A DNA stretch of 16,101 bases from CAVQGZ01 sp964400785 (GCA_964400785.1 CAYNWB010000049.1:1-16101), one strand, 5' to 3'. Positions 6,996 through 15,426 are shown, counted from the first letter of the stretch. The notes: generated by a model from the letters alone, not told the origin. Program-made: numbers and translations.

Positions 6996-9875
6996 GTGCC
7001 TCGCCCTACCCCCATGCCGTCCCGCCCACCAGCCGATCGACTGGTGGTGCGGGGGGCGCGTGAGCACAACCTCAAGGACGTCTCGCTCGACCTTCCCCGC
7101 GACGCGCTGATCGTCTTCACCGGACTGTCCGGGTCGGGCAAGTCGAGCCTCGCGTTCGACACGATCTTCGCCGAGGGCCAGCGGCGCTACGTCGAGTCAC
7201 TGTCGGCCTACGCGCGGCAGTTCCTCGGGCAGATGGACAAGCCGGACGTCGACTTCATCGAGGGGCTCTCGCCCGCGGTGTCGATCGACCAGAAGTCGAC
7301 CTCGCGCAACCCACGCTCGACCGTGGGCACGATCACCGAGGTCTACGACTACCTGCGCCTGCTCTACGCACGAGCCGGCCGCCCGCACTGCCCGGTCGGC
7401 GGAGAGCCCATCAGCCGGCAGACGCCGCAGCAGATCGTCGACCGCATCCTGGAGATGCCCGAGGGCACCAAGTTCCAGGTGCTCGCGCCCGTGGTGCGCG
7501 AGCGCAAGGGCGAGTACTCCGACCTCTTCCGCACCCTGGCGTCACAGGGCTACGCACGGGTGCGGGTCGACGGCACGGTGCACCCGCTCACCGAGCCTCC
7601 TACCCTGAAGAAGCAGGAGAAGCACTCCATCGAGGTGGTCGTCGACCGCCTGGTCGCTCGCAGCCGCGCGAAGCAGCGCATCACCGACTCCGTCGAGACC
7701 GCACTGCGGCTGGCGGGTGGCATCGTGGTGCTCGACCTGGTCGACCTCGACCTCGGCGACCCGGGGCGCGAGCGCATGTTCTCCGAGCACCTGGCGTGCC
7801 TGGAGCACGACGTGTCGTTCTCCGAGCCGGAGCCGCGGTCGTTCTCGTTCAACTCGCCGTTCGGGGCGTGCCCGGAGTGCTCCGGGCTGGGAACCCGGAT
7901 GGAGGTCGACCCTGAGCTGATCGTCCCCGACCCGACGATGTCGCTGCGCGACGGCGCGCTGGCCCCGTGGGGCTCCGGCCACACCACCGAGTACTTCTTC
8001 CGGCAGGTCACGGCCCTGGCCGACGAGCTGGGCTTCAGCGTGGACGACCCGTTCGCTGACCTGTCGGCCGACGCCCGCAAGGCCGTGCTCTTCGGCTACC
8101 CGATGCCGATCCACGTCCGCTACACGAACCGGTACGGACGAGCCCGGGCCTACGACACCACCTACGAGGGCGTCGTGCCGTTCGTCGAGCGGCGCCACCG
8201 GGAGGCCGAGAGCGACGCCAGCCGGGAGCGCTACGCCGGCTTCATGCGTCAGGTGCCCTGCCCGACCTGCCACGGCAGCCGGCTCAAGCCCGAGGTGCTG
8301 GCGGTGACGCTCGGAGGACGGTCGATCGCCGAGGTCGCGGCCATGCCGATCGGGGAGTGCCAGGTCTTTCTCAACGACCTCGAGCTGAGCGACCGCGAGC
8401 AGCAGATCGCCGCCCGGGTGCTGAAGGAGGTCAACGAGAGGCTGCGGTTCTTGGTCGACGTCGGTCTGCACTACCTGACGCTCGACCGTCCCGCTGCGAC
8501 CCTGGCCGGTGGTGAGGCCCAGCGCATCCGGCTGGCGACACAGATCGGGTCGGGTCTCGTCGGGGTGCTCTACGTGCTCGACGAGCCCAGCATCGGGCTG
8601 CACCAGCGCGACAACCGACGCCTCATCGAGACCCTCGTGCGCCTTCGCGACCTCGGCAACACGCTCATCGTCGTCGAGCACGACGAGGACACGATCCGCA
8701 CCGCCGACTGGGTCGTCGACATCGGTCCCGGTGCCGGCGAGCACGGGGGCCAGATCGTGGTGTCCGGCCCGGTGGCCGAGCTCGAGAAGTCCCCCTCGTC
8801 CATCACCGGTGCCTACATCTCCGGTCGCGAGTGCATCGAGGTGCCGGCAGTGCGTCGGCCGGTCGACCCGGCGCGCACCCTTCGGGTCGTGGAGGCCCGC
8901 GAGCACAACCTGCGAGACGTCACCGTCGACCTGCCCCTGGGCTGCTTCGTCGCTGTCACCGGAGTCAGTGGCTCGGGCAAGTCGACGCTGGTCAACGACG
9001 TGTTGTACAACGCTCTCGCGCGACACGTCTACAAGGCGCGCACGGTTCCCGGACGGCACCGACGCATCGAGGGTCTGCAGCACATCGACAAGGTCGTGCA
9101 CGTCGACCAGTCGCCCATCGGACGCACCCCGCGGTCGAACCCCGCCACCTACACCGGCGTGTTCGACCACGTGCGGCGGCTCTTCGCCGAGACCGAGGAG
9201 GCGAAGATCCGTGGCTACCAGCCCGGACGCTTCTCGTTCAACGTCAAGGGCGGACGCTGCGAGTCGTGCTCCGGCGACGGCACGATCAAGATCGAGATGA
9301 ACTTTCTGCCCGACGTGTACGTGCCCTGCGAGGTCTGCCACGGCGCCCGCTACAACCGTGAGACGCTGGAGGTGCACTTCAAGGGCAAGACGATCGCCGA
9401 AGTACTCGACATGCCGATCGAGCAGGGGCTGGAGTTCTTCGAGGCCTTCCCGCCCATCGCACGCCACCTGCGCACGCTGGTCGACGTCGGTCTGGGCTAC
9501 GTCCGCCTCGGTCAGCCGGCGCCGACGCTCTCCGGCGGCGAGGCGCAACGTGTGAAGCTCGCCTCCGAGCTGCAGAAGCGCTCGACCGGGCGCACGGTCT
9601 ACGTTCTCGACGAGCCGACCACCGGCCTGCACTTCGAGGACGTGCGCAAGCTCATCGGGGTGCTGCAGGGGCTCGTCGACAAGGGCAACAGCGTGCTGGT
9701 GATCGAGCACAACCTCGACGTCATCAAGACTGCGGACTGGGTCGTCGACCTGGGACCCGAGGGTGGCTCCGGCGGCGGGGCGGTCGTGGCCGAGGGCACA
9801 CCGGAGCACGTGGCGACGGTGCCGGCCAGCCACACCGGGCGGTTCCTGCTCGACGTCCTCGCGCCGGCACGCTGA
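6996..9875 (+). CDS. uvrA: excinuclease ABC subunit UvrA
   Basis: UvrA is the damage-sensing ABC ATPase that loads UvrB onto lesions. The 959-residue length from GTG 6996 is normal; this start lies 7 nt after a -10 box, and GTG 6942 or ATG 7014 are alternatives. ABC half 1 has Walker A GLSGSGKSS (43-51), signature LAGGE (503-507) and VLDEPSIGLH; half 2 has GVSGSGKST (656-664), signature LSGGE and VLDEPTTGLH. The first signature has Ala504 where Ser is normal. The second zinc finger is intact (C755, C758, C778, C781). The first zinc site has C268, H271, C292, C295: His replaces the second Cys. The insertion domain CPTCHGSRLK is present. The gene follows the HNH gene and precedes the Rieske gene by 43 bp. 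Confidence 0.98.
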   Translation: MPRPTPMPSRPPADRLVVRGAREHNLKDVSLDLPRDALIVFTGLSGSGKSSLAFDTIFAEGQRRYVESLSAYARQFLGQMDKPDVDFIEGLSPAVSIDQKSTSRNPRSTVGTITEVYDYLRLLYARAGRPHCPVGGEPISRQTPQQIVDRILEMPEGTKFQVLAPVVRERKGEYSDLFRTLASQGYARVRVDGTVHPLTEPPTLKKQEKHSIEVVVDRLVARSRAKQRITDSVETALRLAGGIVVLDLVDLDLGDPGRERMFSEHLACLEHDVSFSEPEPRSFSFNSPFGACPECSGLGTRMEVDPELIVPDPTMSLRDGALAPWGSGHTTEYFFRQVTALADELGFSVDDPFADLSADARKAVLFGYPMPIHVRYTNRYGRARAYDTTYEGVVPFVERRHREAESDASRERYAGFMRQVPCPTCHGSRLKPEVLAVTLGGRSIAEVAAMPIGECQVFLNDLELSDREQQIAARVLKEVNERLRFLVDVGLHYLTLDRPAATLAGGEAQRIRLATQIGSGLVGVLYVLDEPSIGLHQRDNRRLIETLVRLRDLGNTLIVVEHDEDTIRTADWVVDIGPGAGEHGGQIVVSGPVAELEKSPSSITGAYISGRECIEVPAVRRPVDPARTLRVVEAREHNLRDVTVDLPLGCFVAVTGVSGSGKSTLVNDVLYNALARHVYKARTVPGRHRRIEGLQHIDKVVHVDQSPIGRTPRSNPATYTGVFDHVRRLFAETEEAKIRGYQPGRFSFNVKGGRCESCSGDGTIKIEMNFLPDVYVPCEVCHGARYNRETLEVHFKGKTIAEVLDMPIEQGLEFFEAFPPIARHLRTLVDVGLGYVRLGQPAPTLSGGEAQRVKLASELQKRSTGRTVYVLDEPTTGLHFEDVRKLIGVLQGLVDKGNSVLVIEHNLDVIKTADWVVDLGPEGGSGGGAVVAEGTPEHVATVPASHTGRFLLDVLAPAR

Positions 9876-9918
9876 CCGTGCGCATGCCGCCGGCGGGCTC
9901 GCCTGGCAGGCTGAGCCC

Positions 9919-10416
9919 ATGACACAGCGCTCCCTCTCCCGCCGCACCGTGCTCGGTGGGGCCGCCGCCGTGGGTGGCGCGGCCGTGCTCGCGGCCTGCG
10001 GCTCCGGCGACGACACCTCCGACGACGCAGGCGACGCCACCACGGACGACGCAGGCGACGACACGACCGACGACACGACCGAGGGCGAGGACGACTCGGC
10101 CGAGGGTTCCGACGACGGCGAGGCAGCCGGTGACGCCCTTGTCGCCGCTGCCGACGTGCCGGTCGGCAGCGGAGTGATCATCGGCGCTGCCCGCGTCGTG
10201 GTCACCCAGCCCAGCGAAGGTGAGTTCAAGGGCTTCTCGAGCACCTGCACCCACCAGGGCTGCCAGGTGTCGTCCGTCAGCGGCGACACCATCACGTGTG
10301 CCTGCCACAACTCCACGTTCTCGGTGGCGGACGGCTCGGTGCTCGGGGGCCCCGCCACCGCGCCGTTGCCCGAGGTGCCGGTGGCGCTGGACGGCGACCA
10401 GGTGGTCCCTGCCTGA
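9919..10416 (+). CDS. Rieske [2Fe-2S] lipoprotein with Tat signal
   Basis: This 165-residue protein has a Tat signal (SLSRRTVLGG, twin Arg at 8-9), a lipobox VLAAC with lipidated Cys27, a very acidic Asp/Thr linker (about 31-72), and a compact Rieske domain (about 73-165). Cluster ligands are C110-T-H112 and C127-AC-H130; C115 and C129 are placed to form the disulfide seen in cytochrome bc-type Rieske domains. It would sit on the outer face of the cytoplasmic membrane as a one-electron carrier. No partner oxidoreductase is encoded nearby, and its place between uvrA and uvrC suggests position conservation rather than a repair role. The ATG was chosen because the Tat signal begins there; the frame is open further upstream over the uvrA end. 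The ribosome site is poor. Confidence 0.9.
   Translation: MTQRSLSRRTVLGGAAAVGGAAVLAACGSGDDTSDDAGDATTDDAGDDTTDDTTEGEDDSAEGSDDGEAAGDALVAAADVPVGSGVIIGAARVVVTQPSEGEFKGFSSTCTHQGCQVSSVSGDTITCACHNSTFSVADGSVLGGPATAPLPEVPVALDGDQVVPA
10057..10080 (+). repeat. 12-bp tandem repeat in the Rieske linker
   Basis: GACGACACGACC occurs twice in perfect tandem, and a 16-bp unit GACGACGCAGGCGACG is repeated just upstream at 10021-10036 and 10045-10060. Both encode the Asp/Thr-rich linker, so the repeats change linker length in frame. This looks like slippage-driven growth of a flexible spacer. Confidence 0.75.
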
Positions 10417-10445
10417 CGTGGGTGCGCTGACAGGCCGTCGCCGGC

Positions 10446-12467
10446 ATGGCTGACCCGTCGACGTACCGACCCGCGCCGGGCTCCCTGCCGGACGCCCCCG
10501 GCGTCTACCGGTTCTTCGACGAGGCGGGCCACGTCATCTACGTGGGCAAGGCCAAGAGCCTGCGCTCGCGCGTCGGCTCGTACTTCGCCGACCTGGCGGT
10601 GCTGCACCCGCGCACCCAGGCCATGGTCACCTCGGCGGCACGCGTCGACTGGACGGTCGTCGCCACCGAGGTCGAGGCCCTGCAGCTCGAGTACTCCTGG
10701 ATCAAGGAGTACGACCCGCGGTTCAACGTCCGGTACCGCGACGACAAGTCCTACCCCTACCTCGCCGTGACCGTCGGGGAGCAGTACCCGCGCGTGCTGG
10801 TCATGCGGGGCGCCAAGCGCCGGGGGGTTCGCTACTTCGGCCCCTACGCCCACGCCTGGGCGATCCGCGAGACCCTCGACCAGGTGCTGCGGGTGTTCCC
10901 GGTGCGCACGTGCTCGTCCGGGGTGTTCCGGCGTGCTGGGCAGGTGGGGCGACCGTGCCTGCTCGGCTACATCGGCAAGTGCTCCGCCCCCTGCGTCGGG
11001 CGGGTCTCGGTCGAGGAGCACCGGGCCCTGGTCGACGACTTCATCGCGTTCATGGACGGCCGCACCGGCGAGTTCCTGCGCCGCCTGCGCACCCAGATGA
11101 GCGAGGCGGCCCAGGCCCAGGACTACGAGCGGGCGGCACGGCTGCGTGACGACATCACCGCACTCGAGCGGGCGTTGGAGAAGAACGCCGTCGTGCTGCC
11201 CGACGGCACGGACGCCGACGTGGTCGCCCTGGCCGAGGACCCGCTCGAGGTGGCCGTGCAGGTGTTCCACGTGCGAGGCGGTCGGGTGCGCGGTCAGCGC
11301 GGCTGGGTGGCCGATCGCACCGACGACGCCGAGTCCGGCTCCCTGGTCGAGCGGTTCCTGCTGCAGCTGTACTCCGAGTCCGAACCCACCGCGGTGCCCA
11401 GGCTCGTGCTCGTGCCCGCCCTGCCTGCCGACGCCGCCGAGTCCGCGGCGCTCACCGACGTGCTCGCCGCGCACCGCGGCGGTGCGGTCGAGCTGCGCAT
11501 CCCCCGCCGCGGCGACAAGCGGGCCCTGCTCGAGACCGTCGCGCAGAATGCCGAGCAGACCCTCGCCCTGCACAAGACGCGCCGGGCCAGCGACCTGACC
11601 ACCCGTAGCCGGGCGCTGGAGGAGATCCAGCAGGCGCTCGACCTGCCCGAGGCCCCGTTGCGCATGGAGTGCATCGACGTCTCCCACCTGATGGGGGAGT
11701 CCGTGGTCGCCTCCCTGGTCGTCTTCGAGGACGGGCTGCCGCGCAAGAGCGACTACCGGCGCTTCGAGATCCGGACGCCCGGCGGCCGCACGTCCGACGC
11801 CGACGCCATCCGCGAGGTCGTCACCCGCAGGTTCCGCCGCTACCTCGAGGAGCGCGAGCAGGCGGGCGAGGTCGAGAGCGGCCCGGATGCCGACCCCGGC
11901 GAGGCGACCACCCCGTCGCGAGACGCGGCGCCAGCGGCGATCGACCCCACGACGGGTCGGCCCCGTCGGTTCGCCTACGCGCCGTCCCTGCTCGTCGTCG
12001 ACGGCGGCGCCCCGCAGGTGGCCGCGGCCGCGTCGGCGCTGGCCGACCTCGGCATCGACAGCGGACCCGGCGGGGTCGCCGTCGCCGGGCTCGCCAAGCG
12101 CCTCGAAGAGGTCTACCTGCCCGGCGAGCCCGACCCGGTGATCCTGCCGCGCACGAGCGAGGGCCTCTACCTGCTGCAGCGCCTGCGTGACGAGGCGCAC
12201 CGGTTCGCGATCACCTACCACCGCAGCAAGAAGCGTCGCTCGGCCGTCGAGAGCAGGCTCGACGAGATCCCGGGCCTCGGGGACGTGCGCCGTCGTGCCC
12301 TGCTACGACACTTCGGATCGGTGAAGCGGCTACGGTCGGCTACGGCAGAGCAGGTCGCCGAGGTGCACGGCATCGGGCCTGCGCTGGCACGGTCGATCGT
12401 CGAGTCCCTGGCGAGCGACCAACCGGCGCCGGCCGTGAACGTGACCACCGGGGAGCTGCTCGGCTGA
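10446..12467 (+). CDS. uvrC: excinuclease ABC subunit UvrC
   Basis: UvrC makes both incisions around the UvrB-bound lesion. The 673-residue protein has the N-terminal GIY-YIG nuclease (about 14-95; GVYRF at 19-23, YVGKAKSLRSR at 32-42), the four Cys of the UvrC iron-sulfur cluster (C156, C171, C179, C183, close to the E. coli spacing), the UVR motif for UvrB contact (about 217-247), the RNase H-like 5' nuclease (D411 in CIDVSH, D519 in VVDGG, H585 in RDEAHRF), and a C-terminal double helix-hairpin-helix (about 603-660). An acidic, Pro/Ala-rich insert (about 470-508) interrupts the RNase H domain, as I recall from other actinobacterial UvrC. The ATG lies 29 bp after the Rieske gene, without a clear Shine-Dalgarno sequence. 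Identity is certain. Confidence 0.98.
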   Translation: MADPSTYRPAPGSLPDAPGVYRFFDEAGHVIYVGKAKSLRSRVGSYFADLAVLHPRTQAMVTSAARVDWTVVATEVEALQLEYSWIKEYDPRFNVRYRDDKSYPYLAVTVGEQYPRVLVMRGAKRRGVRYFGPYAHAWAIRETLDQVLRVFPVRTCSSGVFRRAGQVGRPCLLGYIGKCSAPCVGRVSVEEHRALVDDFIAFMDGRTGEFLRRLRTQMSEAAQAQDYERAARLRDDITALERALEKNAVVLPDGTDADVVALAEDPLEVAVQVFHVRGGRVRGQRGWVADRTDDAESGSLVERFLLQLYSESEPTAVPRLVLVPALPADAAESAALTDVLAAHRGGAVELRIPRRGDKRALLETVAQNAEQTLALHKTRRASDLTTRSRALEEIQQALDLPEAPLRMECIDVSHLMGESVVASLVVFEDGLPRKSDYRRFEIRTPGGRTSDADAIREVVTRRFRRYLEEREQAGEVESGPDADPGEATTPSRDAAPAAIDPTTGRPRRFAYAPSLLVVDGGAPQVAAAASALADLGIDSGPGGVAVAGLAKRLEEVYLPGEPDPVILPRTSEGLYLLQRLRDEAHRFAITYHRSKKRRSAVESRLDEIPGLGDVRRRALLRHFGSVKRLRSATAEQVAEVHGIGPALARSIVESLASDQPAPAVNVTTGELLG

Positions 12468-12520
12468 GGAGTCCGGAGCCGTCGTCCGGCGGCCCGTGGT
12501 GCACCAGGCGTGGAGGGCAC

Positions 12521-13405
12521 GTGACATTCCACTCCGTCGAGGAGTCCGACCTGCTCGTCATCACCGGCATGTCCGGAGCGGGCAAGTCAGCGGTGGCCAA
12601 CGTGCTCGAAGACCTCGGGTGGTGGGTCGTCGACAACATGCCGCCGCGCCTGCTGCCTCAGCTGGTCGACATCGTGCAGGCCGGGGCCCACGAGCCCGAC
12701 GGGCCCACGAAGCTGGCGATCGTCGCCGACGTGCGCGGGGGAGAGCTGTTCGCCGAGCTGGACGAGGCCGTCCGCGCGTCGCGCAGCCCCGACCGGCAGC
12801 CCACCGTCCTGTTCCTGGAGGCGACCGACGAGGTGCTCGTGCGGCGCTTCGAGAGCGCCCGGCGCCCGCATCCCCTGCAGGGCGAGGGCCGCATCCTCGA
12901 CGGCATCGTCGCCGAGCGCCGAGTGCTGGCCGAGATGCGTTCCCAGTCCGACCTCGTGGTCGACACGTCCTCGCTCACCATCCACCAGCTCGGTCACCGC
13001 GTCCGAGCGGCCTTCGCCGACGAGTCCGACACGCTGCGCGTGATCCTGCTGTCGTTCGGCTACAAGTACGGGTTGCCCGTCGACGCCGATCTCGTCGCCG
13101 ACCTGCGCTTTCTGCCCAACCCGTACTGGGTGCCGGAGCTGCGCCCGCACACGGGCAAGGACGCCGTCGTCAGCGAGTACGTCTTGGGCCAGCCGCGCGC
13201 CGAGGCGTTTCTGGCCACTTACGCCGAGCTGCTGCGCACCGTGCTGCCCGGCTACGTGGAGGAGGGCAAGCGCTTCGCCACCATCGCCATCGGCTGCACG
13301 GGGGGCAAGCACCGCAGCGTCGCTGTCACCGAGCGGCTGACCCGGATGCTCGCCGAGGACGGCTTCGCCGCCCGCGCCGTCCACCGCGACCTGGGGCGCG
13401 AGTGA
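12521..13405 (+). CDS. rapZ: RapZ/YvcJ family P-loop nucleotide-binding protein
   Basis: This 294-residue protein is RapZ (YvcJ), a cytoplasmic P-loop ATPase/GTPase. In E. coli RapZ is an RNA-binding adapter that senses GlcN6P and controls glmS mRNA; in actinobacteria the role is less clear. Walker A is GMSGAGKS (16-23), followed by DNMPP (38-42), SFGYKYGLP (178-186), DLRFLPNPYW (194-203) and GCTGGKHRSV (258-267), the family's C-terminal signature. The GTG start has a strong GGAGG site 4 nt upstream (12512-12516). It follows uvrC by 53 bp and overlaps yvcK by GTGA. A 10-bp palindrome TGGTGCACCA at 12497-12506 lies just before the ribosome site, of unknown meaning. Confidence 0.97.
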   Translation: MTFHSVEESDLLVITGMSGAGKSAVANVLEDLGWWVVDNMPPRLLPQLVDIVQAGAHEPDGPTKLAIVADVRGGELFAELDEAVRASRSPDRQPTVLFLEATDEVLVRRFESARRPHPLQGEGRILDGIVAERRVLAEMRSQSDLVVDTSSLTIHQLGHRVRAAFADESDTLRVILLSFGYKYGLPVDADLVADLRFLPNPYWVPELRPHTGKDAVVSEYVLGQPRAEAFLATYAELLRTVLPGYVEEGKRFATIAIGCTGGKHRSVAVTERLTRMLAEDGFAARAVHRDLGRE

Positions 13406-14391
13406 ACGCCCCGACAGCCGCCGACACTCTGGGTACCCGCGAGGGGCCGGCGGTGGTCGCTCTCGGCGGCGGGCACGGCCTGGCCGCGTCCCTGGCCGCG
13501 CTGCGCCAGCTCACCGATCGTCTGACCGCTGTGGTCACCGTGGCCGACAACGGAGGCTCCAGCGGTCGCATCCGCGACCAGTACGACGTGCTTCCACCCG
13601 GAGACCTGCGCATGGCGCTGGCTGCCCTCTGCGGCGACGACGAGTGGGGCCAGACCTGGGCGCAGGTTCTGCAGCATCGCTTCGCCGGGCAGGGCGACCT
13701 GTCCGGGCACGCGCTCGGCAACCTGCTCATCGCGGCGGTGTGGCAGCGCCTGGGCGACCCCGTCACCGGGCTCGACCTCGTCGGGGCGCTGCTGCGGTCG
13801 AAGGGGCGGGTGCTGCCGATGGCCACCGAGCCGCTGAGCCTGCGCGCCCTCGTCACCGACGGCACCGCCGAACCGCCTCGGGAGGTCGTGGGCCAGGTGC
13901 AGGTCGCCACGACTCCGGGCTCCGTCGTCGACGTCTCGCTGCTGCCGCCCGACCCGGCCGCGTGTCCTGAAGCCGTGCAGGCCGTCCTGGACGCCGACCT
14001 CGTGGTGCTGGGTCCGGGCTCGTGGTTCAGCTCGGTCATCCCGCACCTTCTGGTGCCCGATCTCGCCGACGCGGTGCGCACCACGTCCGCGGCCCGCCTC
14101 GTGCTGCTCAACCTGCTCTCGGCGACCGCCGAGACCGAGGAGTACGCCCCGGAGAACCTGCTCGAGGTGCTGGCACGGTACGCCGAGGGCCTGACGGTGG
14201 ACGTCGTGCTGGCCGACCCGTCCGCCGTGCCCGACCCGGTGGCGCTGCAGCGAGCCACCGAGCACATGGGCGGGGTGCTGGTGCTCGCCGACCTCGCCGC
14301 CGACGGGCGCAGCGACCAGCACGACCCCAAGCGGCTCACCGCGGCACTTGCCGACCTGCCCGGCCGTGGCAGGATGCCCCAGTGGCGATGA
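13402..14391 (+). CDS. yvcK: YvcK/CofD-like gluconeogenesis factor
   Basis: This 329-residue protein is YvcK (CuvA in mycobacteria), which binds UDP-sugars and supports carbon use and cell-wall synthesis on gluconeogenic substrates. The CofD-like fold is shown by GGGHGL (22-27), TVADNGGSSGRIR (about 45-57), LPPGDLRMALAAL (about 63-75), SGHALGNL, and VVLGPGSWFSSVIPHLL. It has no signal peptide or membrane segment. The GTG start overlaps the rapZ stop as GTGA, so translation should be coupled; GGGG just upstream (13393-13396) may also serve. Its stop in turn overlaps the whiA start. The frame is open far upstream through rapZ, but that part is out-of-frame noise. Confidence 0.97.
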   Translation: MNAPTAADTLGTREGPAVVALGGGHGLAASLAALRQLTDRLTAVVTVADNGGSSGRIRDQYDVLPPGDLRMALAALCGDDEWGQTWAQVLQHRFAGQGDLSGHALGNLLIAAVWQRLGDPVTGLDLVGALLRSKGRVLPMATEPLSLRALVTDGTAEPPREVVGQVQVATTPGSVVDVSLLPPDPAACPEAVQAVLDADLVVLGPGSWFSSVIPHLLVPDLADAVRTTSAARLVLLNLLSATAETEEYAPENLLEVLARYAEGLTVDVVLADPSAVPDPVALQRATEHMGGVLVLADLAADGRSDQHDPKRLTAALADLPGRGRMPQWR

Positions 14392-15362
14392 CGGAGGCGG
14401 TGAAGGCGGAGCTCGCCGCCCTCCCGGTCACCAAGACCTGCTGCCGCAAGGCCGAGACGTCCACCCTGCTGCGCTTCGGCGGAGGCCTGCACATCGTCGG
14501 GGGCCGCATCGTCGTCGAGGCGGAGCTCGACACCGGGGCCGCCGCCCGCCGGCTGCGGCGCAACCTGGCCGACGTCTTCGGGCAGCGCAGCGAGCTCGTC
14601 GTCGTGCAGGCCGCCGGCATCCGCCGGGGCTCCCGCTACGTCGTTCGGGTCACCCGCGACGGCGAGGCGCTGGCCCGCCAGACGGGCCTCATCGACGTGC
14701 GGGGCCGTCCGGTGCGGGGACTGCCGCCGACGGTCGTGAACGGTCACATCTGCGACGCCGAGTCGGCCTGGCGCGGCGCCTTTCTCGCCCACGGCTCCCT
14801 CATGGAGCCGGGTCGGTCGGCGTCGCTCGAGATCACCAGCCCCGGGTCGGAGGCCGCTCTGGCCCTGGTGGGCGCGGCGCGCCGCCTCGGCATCGCCGCC
14901 AAGGCCCGCGAGGTACGGGGCGTCGACCGCGTCGTCATCCGAGACGCCGACGCCATCAGCGCCCTGCTCACCAGACTGGGGGCGCACGAGTCTGTGCTGG
15001 CGTGGGAGGACCGCCGTGTCCGCCGCGAGGTTCGCGCCACCGCCAACAGGCTGGCGAACTTCGACGACGCGAACATGCGCCGCTCCGCCCGGGCCGCCGT
15101 CGCTGCGAGCGCGAGGGTCGAGCGTGCGATGCAGATACTGGGGGACGACATCCCCGACCACCTGCGTACGGCCGGACAGCTGCGGATGCAGAACCGGCAG
15201 GCGAGCCTCGAAGAGCTCGGCCAGCTCTCGGACCCGCCGATGACCAAGGACGCGATCGCCGGGCGCATCCGCCGGCTTCTCGCCATGGCCGACAAGGCGG
15301 CGCGCGAGCAGGGCATCCCCGACACCGAGGCTGGGCTGAGCCCCGACCTGCTTGCGCCCTGA
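14382..15362 (+). CDS. whiA: WhiA, sporulation/cell-division transcription regulator
   Basis: WhiA is a DNA-binding protein with an N-terminal degenerate LAGLIDADG homing-endonuclease fold and a C-terminal helix-turn-helix. In Streptomyces it acts with WhiB to switch on septation genes in sporulation; in non-sporulating bacteria it affects division and chromosome segregation. The 326-residue length from GTG 14382 fits the family, and the product would begin MAMTEAVKAEL, like relatives. AGGA at 14371-14374 lies 7 nt before this start; ATG 14388 (ATGA overlap with the yvcK stop) is an alternative. Visible features are TKTCCRKAE, the NGHICDAESAWRGAFLAHGS region of the LAGLIDADG core, and LSDPPMTKDAIAGRIRRL, the HTH (about residues 276-312). 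It closes the rapZ-yvcK-whiA run. Confidence 0.97.
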   Translation: MAMTEAVKAELAALPVTKTCCRKAETSTLLRFGGGLHIVGGRIVVEAELDTGAAARRLRRNLADVFGQRSELVVVQAAGIRRGSRYVVRVTRDGEALARQTGLIDVRGRPVRGLPPTVVNGHICDAESAWRGAFLAHGSLMEPGRSASLEITSPGSEAALALVGAARRLGIAAKAREVRGVDRVVIRDADAISALLTRLGAHESVLAWEDRRVRREVRATANRLANFDDANMRRSARAAVAASARVERAMQILGDDIPDHLRTAGQLRMQNRQASLEELGQLSDPPMTKDAIAGRIRRLLAMADKAAREQGIPDTEAGLSPDLLAP

Positions 15363-15376
15363 GCCCGGGTGTCGGC

Positions 15377-15382
15377 GATAAC
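15377..15382 (+). promoter_or_regulatory. alternative -10 box upstream of gap
   Basis: GATAAC resembles TATAAT at four of six positions and lies 15 bp after the whiA stop. It would give a leader of roughly 125 nt for gap. No -35 hexamer is obvious, and TAGTGT at 15416 is the better candidate. Confidence 0.25.
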
Positions 15383-15415
15383 CACGAACCGGGGACGCGC
15401 AGGGCGTCGCTGGCC

Positions 15416-15421
15416 TAGTGT
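15416..15421 (+). promoter_or_regulatory. -10 box for the gap leader transcript
   Basis: TAGTGT fits TANNNT and places transcription start near 15427-15428, giving a leader of about 85 nt for gap. It ends 5 nt before a GTG at 15427 that opens a 29-codon frame. No -35 match is visible. Confidence 0.4.
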
Positions 15422-15426
15422 CTGAG

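Noticed and set aside
9867..9881. Hairpin GCACG-CTGAC-CGTGC at the uvrA stop as a terminator
   Set aside because: Only five pairs, overlaps the stop codon and has no U-tract.
10021..10080. CRISPR or minisatellite interpretation of the repeats
   Set aside because: Units are short, adjacent and lie within a coding linker; there are no spacers.
7542..12221. Very long open frame on the minus strand (about 1,559 codons) across uvrA, the Rieske gene and uvrC
   Set aside because: It is antisense to three certain genes, has a repetitive Arg/Gly/Asp/Val/His-rich composition and no domain. Long antisense frames arise from high GC at third codon positions.
12497..12506. Palindrome TGGTGCACCA before rapZ as a regulator site
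   Set aside because: Perfect but only 10 bp with no flanking symmetry; expected by chance in GC-rich DNA and no known regulator fits.
12496..13401. N-terminal extension of yvcK through rapZ
   Set aside because: It is out of frame with rapZ, low-complexity, and the CofD-like fold starts only after GTG 13402.
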